Of a DNA stretch of 26,213 nucleotides, positions 15,374 through 22,742 are shown one piece after another. Positions within the stretch are counted from its first letter, which is position 1, and the number at the start of each line of letters is the position of its first letter. The notes below the pieces were generated by a model, which had not been told where the DNA came from, made no database searches, and worked only from the letters and a program-made list of their open reading frames with translations. The stretch lies in the NCBI GenBank assembly GCA_002433065.1, contig DJHK01000029.1:15478-41690 (forward strand), written 5' to 3'. The DNA is from Chloroflexi bacterium UBA6622. Its GTDB lineage: Bacteria; Chloroflexota; UBA11872. Made by a program: the position numbers and the translations under genes.

Positions 15374-16504
15374 TTACTGAGATTCCTTCACCCATAGACC
15401 CAGGGGGTTTTGACGCGTCTCCATCGGAAAATTCACCCGTGCGCCGGTCCGGTGCCCTTCGAGAATCGCCATGATCATTTCCAACGCAGCCGTGGCCTCA
15501 CGGGCGCTGGATACCGGCTCACCACCATTTTCCACACAGTTCACGACGTCAGCCGTGGCGTAATGATTTAGTGCATCCAAGAGTTGAGGATCCTCAGCAA
15601 CTGTACCGTCCGGGTTAAGAATTTCCGGAGCATCCAAACGCTCCCAGCGGAGCGAGGTGTCCCCCGGAGTAAAGGCCCCTGAAGGATATCGATAGACGGA
15701 ACGGCCACCGTCTCGGACCGAGATCCCTGCCTCCGTACCCCATAATTCAAAACCAAACCAACCCGTACCCCCGCCAGACTCGCGGGCATAGGAATCAAAC
15801 CGAGCAATAGCTCCTGACTCAAACGCGAAGTATCCGGCAAGCGCATCGCCGGCCATCTCGCCGAGCCCTTCAGGACCTTCAAAAACGTCACCAACCACAA
15901 CATCCCGGCCATTCTTCTGCATGTGTCCCGTCGCCCACGCAACATCACCTGCAATAAAGCGCAGTGCATCCAAGAGATGTGTACCTAGCACTCGAAGATC
16001 ATGTGTCCCACCTCGCTTGTCACACTTCCCCATCGCATTCATATATTTGAGCGTGCCAAGATCGCCATTTCGAACCAGGTCTCGGATATGCCGCATCCCG
16101 GGTCGGTATCGGTTTTGATGAGCAACCGCAATCTTCGTCCCCGCAGCATCTGCCGCCGCCACAACCGCATCAGCTTCGTCGAGACTGGCAGTAATCGGCT
16201 TTTCGATATAAATCCCTTTTACACCGGACGCAATCACTTCAAGCAGCCAGCGGCCATGATGTTCAAAGTGGTGCGGACAAATTGCGACAAGGTCCGGTTG
16301 TTCAGCTGCCAACATGTCCCGGTAATCGTCGTATTCCTTGGGATTGCCGATCTCGGCCGCCCTTTCAGCCCGTGGCTCGGCAAGCGGATCAGCAAGTGCC
16401 ACAACGTCCACGTTAGGCAGGCCATAAAAAGCCTTATGGATCGCGTGGCCATAGGCCCGTTCGAGTGTGGAATCAGCAATAGCAGCAGCACGGTGCTCAG
16501 GCAT
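15374..16504 (-). CDS. Gfo/Idh/MocA family oxidoreductase (second)
   Basis: A 376-residue member of the same broad family as 14262-15290, but clearly distinct from it. The EKP motif is at 101-103 (GIYIEKPI), followed by VAHQNRYRPGMRHIRDLV and DLRVLGTHLLDALRFIAGD in the substrate domain. The first Rossmann loop reads AIADSTLERAYGHAI instead of GxGxxG, while D39 (ALADP) supports NAD-type binding. ATG at 16504 is chosen because GGAG lies seven bases upstream; the longer frame adds 13 residues with no family support. It converges on the first Gfo/Idh gene and diverges from the DUF362 gene. The substrate is probably a sugar or cyclitol derivative. Confidence 0.9.
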   Translation of the reverse strand: MPEHRAAAIADSTLERAYGHAIHKAFYGLPNVDVVALADPLAEPRAERAAEIGNPKEYDDYRDMLAAEQPDLVAICPHHFEHHGRWLLEVIASGVKGIYIEKPITASLDEADAVVAAADAAGTKIAVAHQNRYRPGMRHIRDLVRNGDLGTLKYMNAMGKCDKRGGTHDLRVLGTHLLDALRFIAGDVAWATGHMQKNGRDVVVGDVFEGPEGLGEMAGDALAGYFAFESGAIARFDSYARESGGGTGWFGFELWGTEAGISVRDGGRSVYRYPSGAFTPGDTSLRWERLDAPEILNPDGTVAEDPQLLDALNHYATADVVNCVENGGEPVSSAREATAALEMIMAILEGHRTGARVNFPMETRQNPLGLWVKESQ

Positions 16505-16645
16505 ACGAGGCTCCAAAACGCAAAGACTGAAGAATCCTTGCATAATGCCTGATTGTGCGTGTGAGGAATTAGTCGATCACGCCACAGACCCTCATTAACC
16601 CGCTGCGTAACGTCAGTTACAGTCGACACAATGGAGCGTTCTCGT
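16505..16645. promoter_or_regulatory. Divergent intergenic region, Gfo/Idh / DUF362
   Basis: This 141-base spacer contains a small inverted repeat GTAAC-GTCA-GTTAC at 16607-16620, just upstream of the DUF362 ribosome binding site. It could be an operator, but five-base arms are common by chance. Confidence 0.35.
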
Positions 16646-17728
16646 ATGGCTCGAGTAGCCCTCATTAGGACCAACCCTGATACGGTGCTGGGTGATGTGG
16701 GGTGTGCGATGCGCGAGGCACATTACGACGCAACCTTAGACCGGGATGCCCAAACCGCGCTGAAAGTCAACGTTTCGTGGCATCACTGGTACCCCGCCTG
16801 TTCGACAACCCCCTGGCAGCTGGACGGTGTTATCCAAACGCTGCTCGCTGATGGATACCAACCTGATGGGCTTTTCGCGGCCCACAACCGGACCGTGGTT
16901 GTTGACGCCCATATCGGAGAACAAGCCAATAAGCATCTCCCCGTCATTAAGAAACACGGGATACGAAACATTCACCTCTATGAAGACGAACAGTGGACTC
17001 GATACGAACCTTCCGGACGACTCCGAACCCTCCATCAGGTGTATCCAGAAGGGGTACGTATTCCCCAACGCCTCATTGGTTCAAACATCATCCATCTACC
17101 GACCATGAAAACCCACGTGTTCACGACACTTACTGGGGCCATGAAAAACGCATTCGGCGGCCTTCTCTTTGAAAAACGCCATTACTGCCACGCGACCATC
17201 CACGAAACCCTTGTCGATCTCTTGATGATTCAGAAAGAGATTCATCCTGGCGTGTTTGCCGTCGTAGACGGCACGTTCGTCGGCGACGGGCCTGGTCCAC
17301 GTTGCATGCAGGTCCAAGAACGCGGCCTGCTCTTGGCCGGAGCTGACCAGGTCGCTGTGGATGCCACAATTGCTCGCCTCATGGGTCTCGACCCATTTGA
17401 TATTCCATTCCTGCGAATGGCGCATGAGGACGGCCTAGGCACTGCAGACAGCCGGGACATCGAGGTCTGCGGTGAAGACATTGAGCAGGTCCAATGGCAG
17501 GTGGAAGCGCAACGCGAAACATTCGCGAGCCGAGGGCAAAAACTAATTTACTGGGGACCGTTGAAACGGCTTGAAAAGCTTCTCCTTCGCACCGTCATTG
17601 CACCGTGGTCTTATGCCGCATCCCGCCTCTACCACGACGTCTACTGGTACAACGTCATAGGACGTGGCCGCGCAAAAAAAGCCCTCACCGGAGCATGGGG
17701 GCAACTGTTCAAAAAGTATCCGGGGTAG
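16646..17728 (+). CDS. DUF362 domain-containing protein
   Basis: A 360-residue protein with the DUF362 pattern: KVNVSWHHWYP near the N-terminus, HLPTMKTHVFTTLTGAMKN with AFGGL, an internal FAVVDGTFVGDGPGPR, and AGADQVAVDATIARLMGLDP. The biochemical role of DUF362 is not settled; members often sit beside iron-sulfur or redox genes. This one has no ferredoxin-type cysteine cluster. It carries a basic/aromatic C-terminal extension (about 300-360) rich in Arg, Lys, Tyr and Trp that may contact membrane or nucleic acid, which is a guess. ATG 16646 is preferred over ATG 16631 because GGAG lies nine bases before it. It is a single gene, convergent with the epimerase. Confidence 0.85.
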   Translation: MARVALIRTNPDTVLGDVGCAMREAHYDATLDRDAQTALKVNVSWHHWYPACSTTPWQLDGVIQTLLADGYQPDGLFAAHNRTVVVDAHIGEQANKHLPVIKKHGIRNIHLYEDEQWTRYEPSGRLRTLHQVYPEGVRIPQRLIGSNIIHLPTMKTHVFTTLTGAMKNAFGGLLFEKRHYCHATIHETLVDLLMIQKEIHPGVFAVVDGTFVGDGPGPRCMQVQERGLLLAGADQVAVDATIARLMGLDPFDIPFLRMAHEDGLGTADSRDIEVCGEDIEQVQWQVEAQRETFASRGQKLIYWGPLKRLEKLLLRTVIAPWSYAASRLYHDVYWYNVIGRGRAKKALTGAWGQLFKKYPG

Positions 17729-17820
17729 GGCAACGTTTACGACAGAACCTCGACAGTCATTCCAACCCCACGCCACAGACAGGCCAGCTGAATGATCACC
17801 GTGATACGTTCAGATCCACC

Positions 17821-18945
17821 CTAAGACCCACCAGCGGAAGCTTGTCGAACCGTACCGGACGCCTCCATGCGTTCCAAGGCACGAGCCGCCCAGTCATCCG
17901 ATTGATCAAGCTCTTTAGACCAAGACACATAGTCATGCACAATTTCTGCAAGCGTCCCGTTTGGCTGCCATCCGATAGCCCGCAAGCGCTCCGTGTCGGA
18001 CCATACATGCCGGGTATCACCAACTCGATATCGGCCGCTTACATCCAGTAACGACTCCGCTCCCATCTCATCAAGTACAACTTGGGCATATTCCAGCACA
18101 GACGTTATTTCACCACTACCAACGTTAAACGCCTGCCCAACCGCACCATCATCATCCAAGGCGATTAACACCGCAGTCACAGCATCGCGAACATGTGTGT
18201 AATCACGCAGCTGGTGTCCATCTTCAAAAATCACGGGTGAACGACCCTGCCGCACGTGGCCCACGAACGAACGAAGCACACCCGAATAGGCGTTTGCCGG
18301 ACTCTGCCGTGACCCCTGAATTATGCTAAAACGCAGGGCGGTGGTCGGCACGTCATACCGTCCGCCCAAGGCAAGCGCATAGGACTCAGTCGCCATCTTG
18401 GAAACCGCGTACGCATTGGTTGGCGCGACATGCTCTTCACGAGCCGCGATGGGCTCCATCACGAGTCCACACGCGGAACATTCAATGTTCCACTGAGCCT
18501 GGCGTAATTGCTCCGACGAACGCAGCCCTGGATATTGACGACCGTGTTCTGAGCACTGATAAGCGCCTTCGCCATAAACTGCCTGGGAACTTGCCACGAC
18601 CACACGTGTAAGCGGCTGGCCGGTCTCAACAAGCACCTCGTATAACAGCGCGGTCCCCATATCGTTAACCCGAGCGAATCGGCTGAAATCAAGTTGGTAA
18701 TCCTGATACGCCGCCAGATGAACCACAGCATCTACACCGTCGAGCGCCGCTACCCAGTCTTCCCGATCACTGACATCACCACGAACACGACGCGCATCCC
18801 GATGTAGATACGATGGCCACATACCCTTCGGATGAACACGCGTTGCTAAATTATCGAGCACGGCGACTCGGTCGCCGCGATCAATCAGCGCATCGACCAC
18901 GTGAGAGCCAATGAATCCCGCACCGCCGGTCACCAAGACATTCAT
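17821..18945 (-). CDS. NAD-dependent NDP-sugar epimerase/dehydratase with zinc-knuckle insert
   Basis: A 374-residue extended SDR of the GalE/RmlB class. It has TGGAGFIG at 6-13, D31 in VLDNL for NAD, SSQAVYG at 119-125, the catalytic pair Y179/K183 (YAVSK) and RDYTHVRD for the substrate loop. An insert at about 127-170 carries C131-x2-H134 and C156-x2-C159, a likely structural zinc site. Similar inserts occur in a subset of bacterial NDP-sugar epimerases, including dTDP-rhamnose 4-epimerase-like proteins, from memory. ATG 18945 has GGAAGG upstream. It begins 33 bases after the HddA-like kinase stop on the same strand, so it is probably the last gene of the glycan cluster. The exact sugar is unknown. 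Confidence 0.93.
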   Translation of the reverse strand: MNVLVTGGAGFIGSHVVDALIDRGDRVAVLDNLATRVHPKGMWPSYLHRDARRVRGDVSDREDWVAALDGVDAVVHLAAYQDYQLDFSRFARVNDMGTALLYEVLVETGQPLTRVVVASSQAVYGEGAYQCSEHGRQYPGLRSSEQLRQAQWNIECSACGLVMEPIAAREEHVAPTNAYAVSKMATESYALALGGRYDVPTTALRFSIIQGSRQSPANAYSGVLRSFVGHVRQGRSPVIFEDGHQLRDYTHVRDAVTAVLIALDDDGAVGQAFNVGSGEITSVLEYAQVVLDEMGAESLLDVSGRYRVGDTRHVWSDTERLRAIGWQPNGTLAEIVHDYVSWSKELDQSDDWAARALERMEASGTVRQASAGGS

Positions 18946-18978
18946 ACGGGATTACCTTCCCCTCACGACTGATAGTGC

Positions 18979-19956
18979 CTAGCCATGAATATTGAACACG
19001 ACCTTACTCCCGTTTGACTCAAATGCTATCGGGAGTTCCCGAAGATTGGTGAGCGCTTCGCGCACATCGTCCTGGCGAGACGGTGGCGTGTAGAGCACTA
19101 GAAAACCACCGCCACCGGCACCAGCAATTTTTCCGCCCAAAGCCCCAGCGTCGCGTGCCCGCTCATACAACTCGTCAATCTCTGGATCAGAGACACCCGC
19201 AGCTAACGCCTTTTTCTGCTGCCAGGCCCTGTCGAGCAATTCACCAAACGCGTTCAGATCCTCATTCCATAGAAGCTCATTCGCCTCCGACACACAGGCC
19301 TTAATCTGATCGAGCTGCTCCCTCGCGTTATCAATATGCGCTTGCTGTCGGCCAAGAATTTCTTCCGACGATCTCGTACGCCCTGTAAAAAAGACCAGCA
19401 CACGTTGTTGCAGACGTCGGACCCCCTCCGACCGTGCCTTGACCGGCTCAATGCGAACCGCTCCATCAGGCTCGAAATATATCGTCCGGATTCCGCCATA
19501 CGCTGCAATGTACTGATCCTGTTTACCACCCGGCCTGGAAAGAACATCAATCTCAATCTGACATGCTTGGGCAGCCAATGTGGCCGCGTCGACCAATTGG
19601 CCTTGATACGCGTAAAAGGCATGCAGCAAGCCGACCGTTACGGAACTTGAGGATCCAAGGCCCGTGCCGGTGCTTGGCACGTCGGCCAGCGTGGTGATTT
19701 CTATGCCGTTTTCGACACCGGTTAGCCGCATGGATTCACGAACGAGGTCGTGCTGAATCTCGTCCACAGCAGACACAATTTCCTTTTGGGAATAATTGAT
19801 GTAGATCGCATCATCAAACCTACGTTTGACGATCACGTAGACATGCTTGTCGATCGCCGTTGACAGCACCGCACCACCTGCCTCACGGTAGTACCCGGCG
19901 AGATCCGTACCACCCCCAAAGAAACTGAGTCGGAGCGGGGTCTGGGTAACAATCAC
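18979..19956 (-). CDS. hddA: GHMP kinase, D-glycero-D-manno-heptose 7-phosphate kinase-like
   Basis: A 325-residue GHMP kinase with the three family motifs. These are PLRLSFFGGGTDLAGYY at the N-terminus, the ATP-binding PSTGTGLGSSSS at 94-105, and GGKIAGAGGGGF near the C-terminus. The FGGGTD plus GTGLGSSSS combination is that of HddA and related heptose or fucose kinases, which phosphorylate the anomeric carbon. HddA makes D-glycero-alpha-D-manno-heptose 1,7-bisphosphate for GDP-heptose used in S-layer or capsule glycans. Start is a GTG at 19956 with AGGGGA upstream. The neighbouring GmhA-like isomerase (96 bases upstream) supports heptose, but GmhB and HddC are not in the window. Confidence 0.88.
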   Translation of the reverse strand: MIVTQTPLRLSFFGGGTDLAGYYREAGGAVLSTAIDKHVYVIVKRRFDDAIYINYSQKEIVSAVDEIQHDLVRESMRLTGVENGIEITTLADVPSTGTGLGSSSSVTVGLLHAFYAYQGQLVDAATLAAQACQIEIDVLSRPGGKQDQYIAAYGGIRTIYFEPDGAVRIEPVKARSEGVRRLQQRVLVFFTGRTRSSEEILGRQQAHIDNAREQLDQIKACVSEANELLWNEDLNAFGELLDRAWQQKKALAAGVSDPEIDELYERARDAGALGGKIAGAGGGGFLVLYTPPSRQDDVREALTNLRELPIAFESNGSKVVFNIHG

Positions 19957-20051
19957 GTGACTAATCCCCTACGTTGCCCAAGCCCACCGCTGGCTTCACA
20001 CAATACCGATCGTTCGTCGTTGTTGGAATAACCCACCTCCGCCACCTGTTC

Positions 20052-20624
20052 CTATCGGTCGGCGAGAACCGCCTGCATGTAGGTAGTAACCGCGTGGCAG
20101 ATTGCCAAATGCAAGTCTTCAGCAATCTGAGGGCTCTCTGCCTCAACCCCAACAGTAATATCGACCATCCCGGACAGCATCGAGTCTTGAGGCGCGATTG
20201 CCACAGAATGGACGCCCAGATCCTTTGCGATGGCAGCTGTTGCGAGGAGGTTTGAGGAATCGCCACTAGTGCTGATCAGAATAACCAGATCCCCATCGCA
20301 CGCCAGGTTACGAAGCTGTTCGGCAAACACCTGGTCAAACGACTCATCGTTCGACCACGCAGTTAGCAGTCCCACGTTAGCCGACAGTGCAATGGCCTTT
20401 ATCCGTGGAAACTGACTATCTCGGCTCAATGTGGTCTTGCACAAGTCTGTCGCAAAGTGAAGAGCCGTTGCCGCGCTTCCACCATTACCCGCAACAAACA
20501 TCGACGCGTTGCGCCGCCAAGCTGCCTCTATAGCAGTCGCCATCGGCTCAACGCTCTCAGCGCGAAGCATCTCGAGACGCCGACCAAGACGCTCTAGATG
20601 ACCAGCAAGCTCAGGTGCTGACAT
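20052..20624 (-). CDS. gmhA: SIS-domain phosphoheptose isomerase (GmhA-like)
   Basis: A 190-residue SIS-domain protein, normal length for sedoheptulose-7-phosphate isomerase. Features are VAGNGGSAATALHFATDL at 44-61 and ISTSGDSSN at 117-125. E169 and H172 in AEDLHLAICH form the C-terminal helix that supplies metal and catalytic groups. The position of the E. coli catalytic Glu65 is Asp60 here, a variant I recall from other GmhA-like SIS proteins. It would make D-glycero-D-manno-heptose 7-phosphate, the substrate of the adjacent HddA-like kinase. That pairing is the main reason for the heptose assignment. ATG 20624 has only a moderate ribosome binding site. Confidence 0.88.
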   Translation of the reverse strand: MSAPELAGHLERLGRRLEMLRAESVEPMATAIEAAWRRNASMFVAGNGGSAATALHFATDLCKTTLSRDSQFPRIKAIALSANVGLLTAWSNDESFDQVFAEQLRNLACDGDLVILISTSGDSSNLLATAAIAKDLGVHSVAIAPQDSMLSGMVDITVGVEAESPQIAEDLHLAICHAVTTYMQAVLADR

Positions 20625-20678
20625 CAGTTGCCACTCAACAAGGTGTGCCTACCAGCACGTCTGCGTCGATCATGACCC

Positions 20679-21017
20679 TCAACCTGAAACAACATGATGA
20701 AAACAGGAGCGCTCCCCCGTGTGACACGTCGGGCCTTGGGGATTGACTTTCACAAGCAAGGCATCGTCATCGCAGTCTGACGAGATAGCAACCACCCGTA
20801 AATAGTGACCAGAGGTTGCCCCTTTATGCCACAACTCTTGGCGGCTCCGGCTGAAAAACCACACGTCCCCAGACGCTAGCGTCTGCGCAAGCGCGTCCTG
20901 ATTCATATAACCAAGCATGAGAATATCGCCACTCGTCGCATCCTGGCAGACCACAGGGACCAATCCCGCGGCGTCATACTTTAGATTCGGGATGGCTTTT
21001 CCTTCAACAGCATTCAT
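20679..21017 (-). CDS. hisI: Phosphoribosyl-AMP cyclohydrolase
   Basis: A stand-alone 112-residue HisI, the third step of histidine biosynthesis, opening the purine ring of PR-AMP. The metal site is intact: SDCDDDALL gives D81, D83 and D85 for magnesium and C82 for zinc, and GPTCHTGERSC gives C98 and C105. WFFSRSRQELWHKGATSGH matches the substrate-binding element. It is not fused to a HisE domain. It lies 54 bases upstream of the GmhA-like gene on the same strand with no other his gene in sight, so it may be co-transcribed with the heptose genes. Cytosolic homodimer by family knowledge. Confidence 0.96.
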   Translation of the reverse strand: MNAVEGKAIPNLKYDAAGLVPVVCQDATSGDILMLGYMNQDALAQTLASGDVWFFSRSRQELWHKGATSGHYLRVVAISSDCDDDALLVKVNPQGPTCHTGERSCFHHVVSG

Positions 21018-21038
21018 ATTACGAGCATTCCGGGAGTA

Positions 21039-21074
21039 GGAGGTTTAAGACAATGTCTCGGACCATCAACCTCC
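21039..21074. repeat. Nested inverted repeat upstream of hisI
   Basis: The outer arms GGAGGTT (21039-21045) and AACCTCC (21068-21074) enclose an inner hairpin AGAC-AAT-GTCT (21048-21058). It lies in the 159-base gap between the M23 stop and the hisI start. No U-tract follows, so it could be a leader structure, an operator or an attenuated terminator. Confidence 0.4.
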
Positions 21075-21176
21075 GACGCACGTCCCAAGACATTTGATCA
21101 TACGTGTCCACAGACAAACTCCAGGAAATTATTTGGCAGAGGGACTCGCGAGAGCGCGTAACTGGTCACTAATTGT

Positions 21177-22499
21177 TTAGGGGAGCACGTTCCTGGGATT
21201 CTCCGGCCGCCCGTTGACGCGATACTCAAAATGCAGGTGGGGCCCACTCGTCCATCCGGTCACACCGTTGTAGCCAATCACCTGGCCGCGTAGAACATAA
21301 TCACCCGCCTTGACCACCGGAGGTGCGGTGAGATTGTCCAGATGCGCATACAGTGTTTCTTCCGTCCGACTATGGGCAATGATGACTGTCATTCCGTATG
21401 AGGCTTCCGGCCTACCAGGCACTATCAACCCGCTAAATAGCACCACTCCGTCATTCGCGGCCACAATCGGCTGGAGAAAATCCTCCGCAATATCGATACC
21501 GATATGCGGACATTGTGCAAAGTTGCAGCCGCCATACTCGGTGGTGATAATCCCCCACAGGGGCCACACGTAGCTCTTTTTCATGCCCTGCGCTAACGCT
21601 TCGGCCGCGATCTTGGCCTTCTCGAGCATCGCTGCCCGCTCCCGTTGACGCTCAAGCTCCGCAAGTTCGCGGCTACGAATGTCACGAAGAATCGCGATGC
21701 GATTACTGACGACCTGCGCCTCGGCCTCGAAAGCCTTGATGTCCTGCTCAATCGCTGCCTCATCTTGCCTGGCCTCAAGAATCAGCGCTTTCTTGGCGTC
21801 AATTTGCCGAGTGATGTTGGCTTCGATTGCCACCTTGTCGTCCCGGACCTGCTCCAACCGAGCCATGCTCATAGTGTGCTCCGCTGTTCGCAGCTGAATC
21901 TCCCGACGGCTCTCAATCAAAACCCCAATTTCCTCCAGGTCCTGCGCTAACGCGCGCTCGAGCGATGCAGCCCGCTCAAGGGCATCGGCAAACGACGAGG
22001 AAGACAGTACCGTCTCAAGCATCGTGGTACGGCCCGCCTTGTAGAGCGCGCGAACCCGACGACTTAACGTCTCCGTCTCACGAGCCAGTCGTCGGTTTAA
22101 GGTCTCAATCGATTCATTGATATCAAATACCTCGAGTTCAACCGCTTGAATCTCCTGCTCAACATCCCGGAGCTGAGCCGCAGCTTCCTGCAGTTGCTGA
22201 TCAATGTCCTTCAACTGCAGGCGCAAGTCACTCTCGAGAGCCCGCGTCGCTTCTAAAAGGATTTTTTCCTCTTCGGCCTGACGCTCAAGCTCGATCCGAT
22301 CTTGTTCCGCCGCCCTAATCTCCTCCTCGCTGACCGCATAAACCGCAAGCGGAGAGACACCCACGGCCACCACAGCAACCAGTAGCGCGCAACTGATCAG
22401 CACCGCACGAAAAACATATCGAGGTCCGTCGAAAGGCCCCTCGACTACGTGCGTTCTACGGTCATATGAGATCGACGGTTCGGAAACATCCGACGTCAT
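21177..22499 (-). CDS. M23 family metallopeptidase with coiled-coil (EnvC/murein hydrolase activator-like)
   Basis: A 440-residue envelope protein. A short cytoplasmic N-terminus is followed by a hydrophobic signal-anchor at about 31-56. A long Glu/Gln/Arg-rich coiled coil spans about 57-310 and a C-terminal LytM/M23 domain spans about 312-440. Zinc ligands are H332 and D336 (HIGIDIAEDF) and H423, with H386 (LYAHLD) and H421 (SGPHLHFEY) also conserved. The site is therefore complete, unlike EnvC itself, which is degenerate, so it is probably an active endopeptidase. Two cysteines (C325, C330) directly precede the H-x3-D motif and could form a disulfide. ATG 22499 has AGGAG eleven bases upstream. 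It heads the glycan-gene strand, and wall cutting during division or growth is the likely role. Confidence 0.93.
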   Translation of the reverse strand: MTSDVSEPSISYDRRTHVVEGPFDGPRYVFRAVLISCALLVAVVAVGVSPLAVYAVSEEEIRAAEQDRIELERQAEEEKILLEATRALESDLRLQLKDIDQQLQEAAAQLRDVEQEIQAVELEVFDINESIETLNRRLARETETLSRRVRALYKAGRTTMLETVLSSSSFADALERAASLERALAQDLEEIGVLIESRREIQLRTAEHTMSMARLEQVRDDKVAIEANITRQIDAKKALILEARQDEAAIEQDIKAFEAEAQVVSNRIAILRDIRSRELAELERQRERAAMLEKAKIAAEALAQGMKKSYVWPLWGIITTEYGGCNFAQCPHIGIDIAEDFLQPIVAANDGVVLFSGLIVPGRPEASYGMTVIIAHSRTEETLYAHLDNLTAPPVVKAGDYVLRGQVIGYNGVTGWTSGPHLHFEYRVNGRPENPRNVLP

Positions 22500-22742
22500 A
22501 ACGGAGCCAACTCCTGGGTAACCAGAAAAAGAGATGCGCCCATGTACTGGTGATTAAGCAGGCGCCCACCACTAAACTAAATCTTAAGGTTCTTTAGCAA
22601 CAACGAGAAAACCAATTTGTTGTGACGTACCCACCTGTTCAGTGACGTTCGCCAACCGAAGCAATATGGAATTTGTCACTGTATGACCTCGGACCAACGC
22701 CCTACGCGTTAGGCTGATACAGACACCGAGAACCATGAGGAT
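22500..22742. promoter_or_regulatory. Divergent intergenic region, M23 peptidase / ThDP enzyme
   Basis: A 243-base spacer with an AT-rich part at about 22570-22630. It includes loosely symmetric CAACAA...TTGTTG arms around 22600. Both promoters should lie here, but no convincing hexamers were found. Confidence 0.35.

Noticed and set aside
16001..16552. 183-residue plus-strand frame opposite the second Gfo/Idh gene
   Set aside because: It is antisense to a strongly supported family member and shows no family match.
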